Source: Spongilla lacustris
Taxonomy: Eukaryota > Porifera > Demospongiae > Spongillida > Spongillidae
DNA: 64,000 bases
Assembly (NCBI GenBank): GCA_949361645.1
Contig: OX442425.1
Span: 5,380,884 to 5,444,883 of the forward strand
Direction: 5' to 3'
Positions 1 to 11,757 of the stretch are shown here, one piece after another. Position 1 is the first letter of the stretch, and the number at the start of each line of letters is the position of its first letter. The notes under the pieces are model-generated. The model saw only the letters and a list, made by a program, of their open reading frames with translations. It was not told where the DNA came from and ran no database searches. Position numbers and translations under genes: made by a program.

Positions 1-1297
1 AATCCAGAGGTGAGCGATTTAAGGAAATTACTATTACGGAAATATAACATCTTATCTATCACCTTAAAAAGTTGATGATCTGTTTGATTTCCAACAGGCA
101 ACAAATGAAACGCAAAGAAGCTGTCCAGTATTATGTAATAACGTAATGACTGTAATTTGTATTTGTGTTATGAATAAATGCAATACATGCAACTGATCAA
201 GTAAATACGATACAGTATACATACAACTGGTGCTTGATATTTAATCTTTTCGCAGTGCAATGATACTGAATTCATGGGTGGAACAGGTGGGCACGTATAC
301 GCACTACACATGCATGTCACGTGCACGCGCACTCGCATGCAAATAAGCAAAAGATTGTACTGCAATGCTTATACTGAATTCATGGGTGGAACAGGTGGGC
401 ACTACACTAGTCTCGTACCCAGACCCTGATTCCCGCAGCTGCGGATGGATTACATCACCGCTACGTAGAAAGAGGGTCTGGTGAACTGCTGTACTCAATT
501 CTGTTCAGTGTCCACGGTCACCAGAATGTCGGGGAACCAATCAGATTCGAGGTATGGAGTAATTGCATACTTTAGTTATTGTAGGGATTAATTGCGATGG
601 GGATGGAGGATGTACGGCGAACAGTGGCGAGGTGGCCGGGGGGGCAGGGGGGGCAATTGCCCCCCCCCCCCCCCCCCCCCCCCCAGCTGGCCTTAAAAAG
701 GGGGCGCCAAAATGACGATAGGGGCGCACCAGCCGCCAAGCAAATTACACGAAATGTGTTTAATTAAGATGATTATTTATGTAGTATACATGTAGAGTCA
801 TAATGCTGGGGACGAATTCATCAATAGCGAACGTCGGCGATCGGAGGAAAGAAGGCGGGATTTCACCCCACGTGATATATATTTATAGCATTTTTTACGT
901 AATAGTACGGTTACGTAAGTAAACAATCCAAGTACATTGCTCTATACATGTAGCTGTAAATAGTTCCGGCCAAAACTTCGGCTTGACTGATGTCATGAGA
1001 TCTAGAATCGGCTACGTGTTCATTGCTACCAGTTTTTGTTTGTTATCGTGCTGCTCGAACAGAGGGCACTATTTATTGGTGTTGATTGCCTTAGTTTCCA
1101 ATACAATCTGTGGAAAAATTAGAACGCGCACCACAAAAATTTTCGCGCGCGAAGCGCGCGTCCCTCCATGTCATCAACGCGTCAATTATCCATGTCGAAC
1201 CCAACCCCTCCTCGCCAAAATCTCGCATCCGCCCCTGTAACGAGTTAAGAAATTCTGACAGAAAGGCACGCAGCATGTTTGTTTGTGTGCGTGTGTG

Positions 1298-1331
<34 letters not shown>

Positions 1332-1514
1332 CGGCAGTCTGTGTATTTGCCCCCCCCCCCCCCCCAGTGACAGACAAGCCACCTCGCCACTGACGGCGAA
1401 CGATCAAGTGAGACGTAAGGGTTGTTTAACACATACGACAAACACTTCCCAATCATTATCGTGGACGTACTACTGGATCGGGATGTCTTCGTATTCGTAA
1501 AGTGATATAGATTA
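1..1514. other. Intergenic, repeat-bearing, no gene recognised
   Basis: No coding region is supported. A direct repeat of about 45 bp (around 257-300 and 362-405) contains the shared stretch GAATTCATGGGTGGAACAGG. At 404-490 there is a relic beginning TAGTCTCGTACCCAGAC, the terminus also seen in the 51-bp element at 58014. Two G-run/C-run pairs occur (about 637-684 and 1301-1366); the short proline/glycine-rich frames across them are homopolymer artefacts. Confidence 0.6.
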
Positions 1515-2639
1515 TTGCTTATTCATGATTCACCTATCCACTCTGCAGCTATGGGCAATGCCCTTGCTCACATTTCACATTTGGTAACAGAGTAGTGGCA
1601 TGAGGATGGGGTGGTGGGTAGTCAGAGGGGGGGGGGGGGGGGGGGGGGGTGGGGTGGGGTGGGTAGTCAGAGGGGGGGAGGGGGTGGGTAGTCAGAGGGT
1701 GGGGGAGGGGGGGTGGGTAGTCAGAGGGTGGGGGAGGGGGGTGGGTAGTCAGAGGGTGGGGGAGGGGGGGTGGGTAGTCAGAGGTTGGGGGAGGGGGGTG
1801 GGTAGTCAGAGGGTGGGGGAGGGGGTTGGGTAGTCAGAGGGTGTGGGAGGGGGGGTGGGTAGTCAGAGGGTGTGGGAGGGGGGGGTGGGTAGTCAGAGGG
1901 TGGGGGAGGGGGGGGTGGGTAGTCAGAGGGTGTGGGAGGGGGGGTGGGTAGTCAGAGGGTAGGGGAGGGGGGTGGGTAGTCAGAGGGTGGGGGAAGGGGG
2001 GTGGGTAGTCAGAGGGTGGGGAAGGGGAGTCAGAGGGAGGGGGAGGGGAGTCAGAGGGTGGAGGAGGAGGGGGAGGGGGAGGGGAGTCAGGGGGTGGGGG
2101 AGGGGGTGGGGGTGGGGGTGGGGGTGGGGGTGGGGGTGGGGAGGATAGGGATAGGGAGTCAGAGGGTGGGGGAGGGGAGGGGGGTGGGTAGTGAGAGGTT
2201 GGGTAGTGAGAGGGTGGGGGAGGGGGGGGGGGTGGGTAGTGAGAGGTTGGGTAGTGAGAGGGTGGGGGAGGGGGGTGGGCAGTCAGAGGGTGGGGGAGGT
2301 AGACAGAGGGTGGATAGTTGAGGGGGGGGTTGAGGGGGGAGTTGGTGGGTGGGTAGTTAGAGGTTGGGATGGGTAGCTAAAAGGGGGGAGGGTAGCCAGA
2401 GGGGGGGGGGTTAGTTAGTCAGGGGGCAAAGGTAGTCAGAAAATGGAGGTAGGGGGGGGGAGGAGGGTGGGGGTTAGTCAGAGGGCGGAGGTAGTCAGAA
2501 AATGGATGTAGGGGGTGGGGGTAATCAGGGGGTTAGGGCCAGAGGCTGGGGGGGGGGAGTTGTCAGGGGGTGGTGGCATGAGGTAATTGCTGAGAGGGTG
2601 GGGTGGCATGTGGTAGCAGGGGGGTTAGGGCCAGAGGCT

Positions 2640-2672
<33 letters not shown>

Positions 2673-3223
2673 GTCAGGGGGGTGGTGGCATGAGGTAATT
2701 GCTGAGAGGGTGGGGTGGCATGTGGTAGCTAGGAGGGTAGTGGTATTAGGGAGTTAGGTAGCTAGGAGGGTATTGGTATTAGGGAGTTAGGTAGCTATAG
2801 TAGGAGGAGGGTAGGGGGTTAGTGGTATTATGGAGTTCCCTCCTAGCTACCTAACTCCCTAATAGCGTTGCCCTCCTAGCTACCTAAATCTCTCATACCA
2901 CTACCCTCGTTGCTACCTAACTCCCTAATACAACTACCCTCCCCCTCCTAGCTATCTAATTCCCTAATACCACTACACTCCCCCTCCTAGCTATCTAACT
3001 CCCTAATACAACTATGCTCCCCCTCTTAGCTACCTAACTCCCTAATACCCCCCTCCTAGCTACCCTCCCCCCCCCTCCTAGCTACCTAACTCCCTAGTAC
3101 CACTACCCTCCCCCCCCTCCTAGCTACCTAACTACATGTAGCTCATCCCCCAAGTCTCTTTTACCAAATGTGAAATGTGAGCAAGGGCGTTGCCCATAGC
3201 TGCAGGTGGATCATGAATAAGCA
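1515..3223. repeat. G-rich minisatellite bounded by inverted repeats
   Basis: The left boundary (1515-1591) and right boundary (3159-3223) are inverted copies: both contain TTGCTTATTCATGAT, GCAGCTATGGGCAA and CTCACATTTCACATTTGGTA in mirrored order. Between them, about 1618-2540 is an array of units near 30 bp built on GGGTGGGTAGTCAGAGGGTG. About 2540-2830 has longer G-rich units. About 2835-3140 carries CTCCTAGCTACCTAACTCCC units, the complement of the TTAGGGAGTTAGGTAGCTAG units at 2730-2830. The structure is therefore a large foldback with minisatellite arms. No ORF across it is believable. Several G runs per unit make G-quadruplex formation likely (inference). Confidence 0.75.
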
Positions 3224-4684
3224 ACAAATTAATATTTATACTTCAAACCCTACAGTGACATTGTGGTACAACAAAGTTGTATGGCTTCTGATTAATTACA
3301 TTTGCACATGCACATTACATTTGCACATGCACATTACATTTGCACATGCACATGTAGATCTTTAACCTAGTGAGTCCCAACTGCAACTACGTTTTGGTAT
3401 TGTGGATTAGGTAGGATAGTGGTATTAGGTATTAAGGGGGTTGGGGAATAAAGGAGGTGGGGTATAAACAAACCAGATTATATTCATTGAAGTGCTAATT
3501 ACGTGTACCTCAAATCTGGCCATAGGCGTAGTAGTATACTACAATGAATAGTAATGACGGAATCTCAACTAAAAACTGTCTCTATACATATGCTTTCCAG
3601 ACAATTGATGGTGTTCCGATTAAAGTCGGATTCGAAAAAAATAAGTATTAGTATTTCATGGAACCGATATTTATAGGTAGGACTGCAACAGCAATGGCAG
3701 CTGAAAAGAAAAAGGAAAAAAAGCCAAAAAATACATTACATTTTATGATATACCTCATGAAGTCCACCATCTTCCTGCTGTAAAATGCGATGCTGTTTGC
3801 TCATTATTTTCTCCCTCACCAATTGATGCTGACAGATAGCAGGAAACAGTTACCATTACCTGCGCGATGCACTTTCAGATACAAAATTATTATGAATGAT
3901 GCCTGCCTGTGTTCACATCAACGTGGGGCTCATTTATAAGCTGGTACAATGTTGGGATGATTTGCTGTTCTACAAAGCAGGACATCTTTCACCTGATACT
4001 GTGGACAACTGCCAATAATATTGAGGTAGTTAGATCCTTTACACTATAAAGTTAATACAATCATAAATTACATCGTTACAGGCTGAGAAATCAGATTATG
4101 TACAATCCTCACTCTATCAGAATTATTCCTTTTTTGAGAGATGATTATTATTTTGTAAAACCCTTTCTTGATTTTAAAAGCCACCGGGTTTTGATGATTG
4201 TATCCTTGTGCTTGCACTACATATTGAAGAGGAATTCCTACCAAAGGCCAGCTGCAATCAAACAAATTCATGCATCATTTAGCGGACAAGATAACTGCAA
4301 TTTCGCACAAGTCTCACAGTGAAATGCTGGGTTATGTTCATGCAAGGATGCTTTTTGCCATCTTTCGCACCACAAATCTGTGCATTTGTAGCAGTAAAGT
4401 GAAATAGAGGAGAGGGATGAGGCTGGGTTCAGTTTCTTTGCCCACACTGCAATCAATCATATCTCAGTGGCTAGTTCCTGAGTATTGTCTCGTCATTATC
4501 TTGTTGATCAGAAGTAAGAGTACCATTTGGATTTAGTAATGTAAGCACGGTGTATTACAGACTTGTCCATGCTTTCACCATATTATGTGTTCATTTTCTG
4601 GCATATGATGTTAAAAATCACATGGAAGTTAATTCAATGAAAGTTAATTTAGTGAAATTCATTTTAGGATAATTCAATTCATAT
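3224..4684. other. Intergenic, nothing recognised
   Basis: AT-rich sequence with a short TTTGCACATGCACATTACA tandem triplet near 3299-3352. Small open frames around 4068-4456 on both strands have no recognisable domain, and I do not call them genes. Confidence 0.5.
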
Positions 4685-4687
4685 TAA

Positions 4688-4925
4688 ATGCTGTCCGCCA
4701 CCTTGGTGCTCAAGTTACTACAGAACGGTATGGGCAATTTACAGTTATTGAAATATTTAAATGTGATTTGGGTCTCATAATACTTTTATATTCTTACCAT
4801 GGAATAATGTCAGTGCATGCCCACTGTAAAAGAATAAAAACAAACTTTTAAACTGTGAACATACAGTAACAACCAAAAGCTTTGTTTTGCCCATACCGTC
4901 CTATACTTGAGCACCAAGATGGCAG
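4688..4925. mobile_element. MITE-like inverted-repeat element, copy 1
   Basis: The two ends are inverted: the left contains CTTGGTGCTCAAGTTACTAC and CGGTATGGGCAA, and the right contains TTGCCCATACCGTCCTATAC then TTGAGCACCAAGATGGCAG. A second copy with the same interior (GGGTCTCATAATACTTTTAT) lies at 46286-46500. Homology between the two continues about 40 bp past the right inverted repeat, so the true element end may lie outside. No coding capacity is seen. Confidence 0.7.
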
Positions 4926-5304
4926 GACAAAAAAATAACTTTAATTTCAATGAATGTCATTGCTCATGTGATGAAAAGGGTCTATGGATGAAGTGAATCC
5001 ACTCATGTGGGGGCTGAGATCATAATGAATGTCTATTCAGCTCAGTTAGAACAGCAAGTGGCAGAGTCTACGATGGCTGCTGTAGAGTGTGAACTGTGAA
5101 GTCAAGCCCTTACTACGCTACTAGTGGAGACGTTAGAGTTACCACATTTGTAAAGAAAATTGATGTGTTGAATTTGTTTTTCTAATTAGCAGAAGTAATT
5201 CACTTTCAGTACATATAATGGCCAGAATTTCCACTCCTTCTTCAACAAAGCACAGGGTAGCTCAGTTCTATATAGTAGAGTTTAAACATACACCACAGAG
5301 GTGA

Positions 5305-5433
5305 TGTATGGCTACCAGTCGACTTTACAGAAGTTTGGAGAAGAACTCGAGGTGGTCAATTCCTATGGCACATGGCATGGTATGGTATCTATTTGAAAGA
5401 GATTTGATGTGGTTCACTGAACTTCCAAATAAG
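5305..5433 (+). pseudogene. Fragment of a transposon-type ORF (YGTWHG motif)
   Basis: One frame reads through a short peptide containing SYGTWHG. After an apparent frame change a second frame gives WFTELPNK directly before a possible splice donor (GTATGT). The paired motifs SYGTWHG and W-x-EL-x-(D/N)K occur in repeated uncharacterised ORFs of early metazoan genomes; I recall this pattern but cannot verify it here. The in-frame TGA after the first motif suggests a dead copy. The function is unknown, and this could also be a chance open frame. Confidence 0.3.
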
Positions 5434-6508
5434 GGTATGTTCTTTCTGTAAATATTTACTTTCAATAGAATATTATCTAACTATTCTGTGAAATATCTTG
5501 CAATTCAGCAAGAAACACCAACATCCAAAGTCCAGTATTGATTCAAAAGAACTGTAGTGGGCACTGCCTCCTGAGGAGGGTTGCGTATCCGTAAGGATCG
5601 TAACCACTATGAATTTTACTCTGCATGTGGTTATCTATCGAGTCACAAGACTCATGATCACAACATACATTGTCTTCCTTTCTGCAAGACGCAATTACTT
5701 TCAGCCTGTATCACTCACACTGTATTATATTTAAGTTGACGCTGCTTGACCATGAAGAAAAGCATGCATGCACAGATTCATATAATTATATATATAATTA
5801 TATATATAATTATATAAATTCACAAGCATCAAAATCGCATAGAACGTTTCATTAAAAATTATATATATAATTATATGATTACTGAACTATATAGGCCTAC
5901 TATGATGGATATCTGCAAGGACTTACGGATAACTTGTTATTAACATGCGGAAACGTAATGATTGACTGATAAGAACGGCCAGGGCACATGCAGGGACATG
6001 GAGTCGTACTTTCCTCTTTACACATAGCAGCAACACATTTACAATGTTTCATTGCCGGTTTGTCTTTCAGTTTAAAATTATTTTATATTGTTTTGTTTTG
6101 CGTATATATGCTGATGCAAAATGAAATGGATGTTCACGTACACATTATTTATAGACAAACAAAAACAGAAGTTCTCTGCTCGCAGATCCCTTTCTTCTAT
6201 AGACACACAAACTCATGCAGGTGAGTAGCATCAGGCTGATTAATGCATTGTACGTCACGTATATATCTTGCATGTGCATGATCAGATCTGACAAACTGTG
6301 CAGCCATGTCCTGTGTATTCTCTGGTTTTATTGTCCAACTGGACGATACCTGATTATTAAAGAGAGTGCTGGAGGGTTAAAATGGTTCCTATCCAAACGA
6401 TTTTTATTTTCATTACGCAATCAATAATACATTGCATGTAATTACCACTGTATTTAACCTTTCACCGTCATTTTATTTCCCTCCGATTGCAAGTCTTTAG
6501 CTGCGATA
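5434..6508. other. Intergenic, AT-rich palindromic patch
   Basis: About 5780-5875 holds repeated TATATAATTATA palindromes. The rest has no recognisable feature. It is the presumed upstream region of the decayed receptor-like gene that starts at 6509; no promoter motif could be chosen with confidence. Confidence 0.45.
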
Positions 6509-7956
6509 ATGTCATCATTCTGTCTTAGTATTTGTGCTGTGAGCATGGTGCTTGGCCTTGGAGATCTTACTGCTTCATTTATTCTCCCTAACGTACCAGG
6601 CCATCAGTGGGTAAAGGTCGGCTATCTAAATATGTCTGATCCAACGCAGCAGTGTCCCTACTCGTGGCAAGCGGTAGCAAGCGGTAACATCCCCGGCAGG
6701 AGCATCGTGCGAAAAGAAAGACAGCGGTTCGCTTTGTGACTCGGTTAATATAACCACTTTCGGAGCTAGCTTGCGGAAGGTTCGGTGGTTATCAGGTGGG
6801 ATCGCCTGATGCATTTCACACGTACATTGCAGTGTCACTAGAAACTCACTACGTCGATGGGGTTAGCATCACTTACGGGTCGCCTGGGAACAGAACTCAC
6901 GTGTACACATATGCCGCTGGGGTTGAAGAATACGGTGGCCCCTCTTCATGTCCATGCGCAGTACGAGGAGTATCCCCACCTGATTTTGTAGGATCTGATT
7001 ACTACTGCGAGTCAGGCAATCCCACAACAACGTGGAATAATGCAACGACGTTCTACAATGCTGACGTCCTTTGGGACGGACTGCTGTGTCGTCATGAAGA
7101 GGTTACGTGCTGCGATCCACCAATCAGTGGCGGATCCAGGGGGGGGGGTCTAAGGGGTCTAAAGACCCCCCCCCCCTCGGCCCGACCAGTTATGAATAAA
7201 TTAACTTATGAATAATTAATTACATGATCTACGAGTTGAAAAACGAAGCGTTTAGTGAACGCGAGTGAACTAATTAGCGAGTTAGCATTCGACCCAAAGT
7301 GTGTGTGAGTATGTGTGTGGGGAGGGGGTCTAAAGCCAAGGTCCTCAAAGCGTGCAGTGTTTAATTAGTATTGATGCTGCGCGATGGAATGGTGCGAGCA
7401 AGACGTAAGCGATCAAAAGAAGATAGTTTACCTCAGTAAACAGGTAGAGCTAAATCAAGTAGGTATATAGTACTATTAAAGGTAGAACGTGTGTGTCGTT
7501 TAGACCAGAATACGGTCACAATGGCGAGTTTTCTATTCGCTATCCTTATCCACGTTGACTCACGCAGGCTTCTATATTAATCAATTCGAATTTTGCGCTT
7601 GCTAGCTATCAATATTGAATACATGTACACTTTCAAAGTAGGCTTATTTTCACGCAAAAGGGAAAAAGCGGCTGGGGCTTCGCCCCAGACCCCACTGGGG
7701 GAGCTTACAGCGCTCCCCCAGACCCCCTAGCTGTTACGGGAGGGGGCACGCCCCCCCCGTACCCACCCCCGCTTGTGAATATAGTTATTAGACCCCCCCT
7801 TCCAGAAATCCTGGATCCGCCGCTGACCAATCCTCACGTGGTTCTGCAAGACGTTCCCAACCCCAATATCTGAATATTTAAAAGTTCGGATATATTTGGA
7901 TCAACCTGCCAGTGATGAAAATGGGGCCCTCGAGTTCTTCAAAATGCAAATACTAC
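6509..7956 (+). pseudogene. Lectin-like first exon of decayed receptor gene
   Basis: The ATG at 6509 begins a hydrophobic signal-peptide-like stretch (residues about 1-20), then a secreted cysteine-rich module with GHQWVKVGYLNMSDP, later YVDGVSITYG, FVGSDYYCESG, LWDGLLC and CCDPP. This order of motifs is known from uncharacterised extracellular proteins of sponges and cnidarians (established pattern, no assigned function). Two frame changes are needed, one near 6706 and one near 6780, before the long frame at 6796-7123. The module is interrupted at 7124 by a hAT-like element. The reading resumes after it with TWFCKTFPTP, finishing the module. A donor GTGAGA at 7957 gives a phase-1 end that matches the phase-1 acceptor of the next exon. 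The frameshifts make it a pseudogene unless they are sequencing errors. Confidence 0.65.
7125..7825. mobile_element. hAT-like non-autonomous element in exon
   Basis: The left terminus CAGTGGCGGATCCAGG and the right terminus, read inward as CAGCGGCGGATCCAGG, are inverted repeats. ACCAAT directly flanks both sides (7119-7124 and 7826-7831), two bases short of the 8-bp duplication usual for hAT. Removing the element and one ACCAAT restores an open reading frame through the interrupted exon. The interior has G/C-rich subterminal blocks (7130-7180, 7665-7800) and no transposase. It is probably mobilised in trans by a hAT transposase (inference). Confidence 0.75.
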
Positions 7957-8805
7957 GTGAGAGTAATAGTTATCGTAAAAAAAAAAAAAAAATCATTCAC
8001 TGATATGAAACAGAGGCATTACGCACACTCTGCATTGATATGCATATTGTACGCATGAATATGTTAAAATAAGTTAGAATAACAAGCAAGTATAGGTAAT
8101 CGACTACAAATATATCAAATCAATTCAGAAGGCTGAATGAACTGTTAAAAAGATTCGCATAATAGGAAATAATCGTGCTACCTAGCGATTAGGAACGGAC
8201 CTTGTGGAAAATCATGATCACGCGGGCTGATTATTTATCAATTGTATTTTTTAAATATATAGCAATGTACAGCCTGTTCTAGAATACAATTACTACCCAA
8301 TGTATATATATAAACATGTCCGCTCAATACAAAAAATATATATTTAAAATTATTGTAAATTGGTCGCTAAGTTACCGTAGGCGTAGCTATGTAGACAAGA
8401 TGTAAAAATATTGGTAATGTAGGATATGTAGACAGCAATTGAATTGAATAAAAAGTAACGACTGAGGAATTACGGAAATATTACTTACCTACATTTAACA
8501 CAGAATTTCAGGCAGGTAGGTTCGCTACATAATGTAGGTATGTAATATTTTATACACAATTTCCGCAATTCCTTGTTTTATTACTTATTCCTCAATTGCC
8601 GTCTACAAATCCTATACATCACCTTGTTTCACTCATGCATGGGACATGCAATCTTCCAACTCACCTGACTAAAAGCGGCAATATACTTTGACCGTCTTCT
8701 GTGACGCATGCACTTTAAGTGTGCGCATTGTGTATGTAAGATAGATTACTACTTTGCTACATTACCTACATTACTATACAATTGATGTACCTTTTTTTTC
8801 TCCAG

Positions 8806-9132
8806 TTTCATTATCACCGCAAAACTTTGCTCTATCTTCTGTTGGCAGTTCTCCAACACAGTTGTTTGCTAGTTGGTCTGCACCCATACCTAAGAATGGT
8901 ATTATCACTGGTTACTCTGTGTACTGTAACATTTCTGGTAATCAATCATATCCCGAGCAAATGATGGAACCAAATGTGCCCACCATTATATCTGTGGTGA
9001 ATGGGACAACACTGGCTGTTACACTCCCTGGACTCAACCCATACACTCAATATAGTTGCTATGTGACTGCTAATACATCACTGGGAGAAGGAAGTCCTTC
9101 AACCATTGTCACTGTGCAAACTGCTCAATCAG
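8806..9132 (+). CDS. Fibronectin type III exon (of decayed gene)
   Basis: The exon is bounded by a pyrimidine-rich acceptor ending TTCTCCAG and a donor GTAATA. It is 327 nt long and phase 1 at both ends, the usual arrangement for a shuffled FN3 module. The peptide carries the FN3 hallmarks: a tryptophan in the first strands (FASWSAP), NGIITGYSVYC, then LNPYTQYSCYVTA and SLGEGSPS. FN3 modules act in extracellular adhesion and receptor ectodomains. This exon has no frameshift, unlike its neighbours, but the gene as a whole is broken. Confidence 0.8.
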
Positions 9133-9269
9133 GTAATAACATCCTTCTTTACTGATGCCTGTAAGCTAGCATCATTGTTGTACAATGCAGCAAAAATATT
9201 GCAATCTGTGCAAGTCTTGGAGCTACATGTAGACTTGCAATTAATGTTTGACATATATTCTTTTTCTAG

Positions 9270-9866
9270 TTCCATCATTGCCTTTAAACTTCACTCTGGC
9301 TTCTGAATGGACAAAACTTCAGTTACTACATCACAGTTCCAGGAAGCTAGAGATATGTGGAACTGAAAAACATGTCACTTAGTATGTTACATTATGTTAC
9401 CTTGCCATGCCTTTTCATCTATTAATCCACCTGCCATTAATGTTCCTCCAGTACCCTACACAGCCTACACATTTGATGTGTTGGCAAATACGACCAGAGA
9501 AGAGGGGAAAGTGTCACTGCCTCAATCATTTACCACCCTTCAAGCCCCTCCCACTCCCTCCCCTCAATGTTACTGTGAATGTCCTTAGGTACAGCAGTGT
9601 ACTCATATCATGGAGCCCACCAAAGTGCAGCAATGGAATAATATCGGAAAGGATAAAAGGAGCTTGGAATATTATAGCCATGTTCACCACATAGGTGGTG
9701 TACAGTCCACCAACAGGCTCTCCATCGAGTCCTTACAGTGTCACAAATACATCCAATCTTCTACTTCAAAACATGTTGAATAATACTGTGTACACCATAT
9801 TGTTGTGTGCCTGTACTGCAGGTGGGTGTGGCCCTAATGCCGTTATCACAGCTATGACACCACCAG
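9270..9866 (+). pseudogene. Two decayed fibronectin type III repeats
   Basis: After an acceptor at 9267-9269, the frame gives PSLPLNFTLAS, the start of an FN3 module, then reaches a stop near 9380. The second half of an FN3 reappears at about 9450 (PYTAYTFDVLANTT). A frame change in the run of CCTCCC near 9545 leads into another FN3 start, with LNVTVNVL, VLISWSPP and NGIIS. A stop at about 9691 precedes its second half (NNTVYTILLCACTAGG). A phase-1 donor GTGAGA at 9867 follows. The module order is still recognisable, but at least one frameshift and two stops show decay. Confidence 0.65.
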
Positions 9867-9912
9867 GTGAGAACCTCTATGATCATTCAATCATTTATTT
9901 GACTTTTTTTAG

Positions 9913-10156
9913 CTCCACCATCCAACCCATCTGTGGTGTACCTCAGGGTATCTTCACTAACCAATGTTGATAACCACTACAATGATGATGCACTCTCATT
10001 GTTTCAGGATGAGGTGAGTAAAAATGAAATTTAGAAAGAGTCCTGATAACCTTTCCTTCAGCTGATACAGGTTGTAAACAACAGCATTGCTATGATGGCA
10101 AATGTAACACCATCCACAGCCACAAATGTAGCAGTGTCATGCTCAGCCGTACAGAG
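9913..10156 (+). pseudogene. Two short linker exons of receptor-like gene
   Basis: Exon 9913-10013 follows an acceptor TTTTTTTAG and ends at GTGAGT. Exon 10062-10156 follows CTTTCCTTCAG and ends before GTACAA. The encoded text is serine- and asparagine-rich (APPSNPSVVYL, then VVNNSIAMMANV), as in linkers or SEA-like segments of receptor ectodomains. The intron between them is only 48 bp. No domain can be named. Continuity with the FN3 exons upstream and the HRM exon downstream is inferred from matching splice phases. Confidence 0.5.
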
Positions 10157-10207
10157 GTACAACTAACCATACCGGCATTAGGCATGATAATGTACTTGAA
10201 TCTGCAG

Positions 10208-10648
10208 GTGCACAAATGATGTTACCTATGGGTGGAGCAGGATTGAGTGCAAATTGCAAAATAATAGTATTTCTCAATCTTGATATCAAGTGGTTTATTC
10301 AGACAATTGGATCAATGAAGATATTAAATGTGTCTCTTATTCTTGTGGGAAACACTCTGACTATATATGGTATGTATGCTTTGTTCAGCTGATTTATTAG
10401 ATGAGTGCTTTTTTACAGCAACAGAATTCTGCAGCTGTGATTTAAACTCATCCAGTGGAGGCAGCGGAACATACAGTTGGCCTGAAGCAGCAGTTGGCCA
10501 AACTGTATCCCAGATGTGTCAGTATGGAGTGGTGGGTCAGAACATCACAAGGCTCTGCAATGGAGACCTGACATGGACTGAAGATGCCTCACAATGTCCT
10601 ACTGTTGTCTCCAACCAGTTCAGATAGCTAAATGCTGCAATACAAAAT
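10208..10648 (+). pseudogene. HRM (hormone-receptor) domain exons
   Basis: An exon from 10208 to about 10369 (donor GTATGT) is followed by an exon starting at 10419. The second encodes an HRM-like module: YSWPEAAVGQTVSQMC, GQNITRLCNGD, LTWTEDASQC. That is the conserved W-P plus N-x-x-R-x-C-x-x-x-G-x-W pattern of adhesion and class B GPCR ectodomains. A TAG at 10625-10627 interrupts the frame, which then continues as LNAAIQN to a donor at 10649. The first exon is open only in alternative frames, so its true reading is uncertain. Ligand and function cannot be inferred. Confidence 0.65.
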
Positions 10649-10790
10649 GTAGTAGCAACACAACTTCTGTGCAAAGCTGTGAAAGCTCTTTTGATATTAC
10701 TTACTTTCTCTTTTGCCTAGCAAACCATTACAGCTCTTAACCTTAATTCTCCAGGTAATGGTCCTACGCGTAGGACCAAAATTTAAACAT

Positions 10791-11447
10791 TTCTCCTAAA
10801 TTCAAATGAAATTATTTTGCACCCATATTTCTACTATTGTTTCATGTGCCAATGCACTTATTTTACCAATTGTTAGATTATTTTTATACCACAATCTTGT
10901 TCCATAATATCTAAAACAACGGATGCGGTTCTTAAAAATGCATTATGTAAAAAAATTCATAGTAGCAGAATAAAGTATTACATGTGTCACTTTTTACATA
11001 TGTTTTATGGAGGTTGATGTGTGTGCTACTGTATAAATTGGCAGCATAGAAAATTTTCATGAAACATTTGTGGTACAACCATAGAAAGAAACATCATTTT
11101 TATGTCTCAATGCAATTTGCATATTTAGTTTATATTGCAATAATTTCTCCTAAATTCAAATGAAACTATCTTGTACCCATATATCTACCATTGTTTCATG
11201 TGCCAATGCACTTATTTTACCAATTGTTAGATTATTTTTATACCACACCCTTGGTCCGTATTATCTAAAACAACAGATGCGGTTCTTAAAAATGCATAAT
11301 GTAAAATAATTCATAGTTACAGAAAAATGTATGGCATGTGTTACTTTTTAAATATGTTTTATGGAGGTTGATGTGTGTGCTACTGTATAAATTGTCAGCA
11401 TAGAAATTTTCCATGAAACATTTGTGGTACAACCACAGAAAGAAACA
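10791..11447. repeat. 354-bp tandem duplication inside piggyBac
   Basis: The segments starting at 10791 and 11145 are near-identical for about 300 bp. Both contain TTCTCCTAAATTCAAATGAA, GTTTCATGTGCCAATGCACT and TTTTATGGAGGTTGATGTGT. The duplication lies between the left terminus and the transposase C-terminal ORF. Confidence 0.85.
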
Positions 11448-11757
11448 CGTCTCAAAAAGAAATTTGCAATTTAGTTTACGTGTGTACCTCCCAGTCTTTT
11501 CTACAGGACAACAAGTTTTAGCTACATTGGACATGTGAATTTCAACTTGATGATGGGGCAACCCTCAATCGCAACTGTTTGACATCTCTCTACGTTGATA
11601 TTGTAATAGTATAATGTTACGTATGTTTGTATCAAAATGTTTTCTTATTTATCAACAATATTTTGAATACATACGTCACTTTCAAAACACCACTTGAAGC
11701 CAATTACCACATGTACAGTCACACAATCATGTTTTCCATGTTGGTTTGTGCTAGGTT

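Noticed and set aside
4268..4456. Minus-strand frame with several cysteines
   Set aside because: The cysteine spacing fits no known finger, and there is no coding context.
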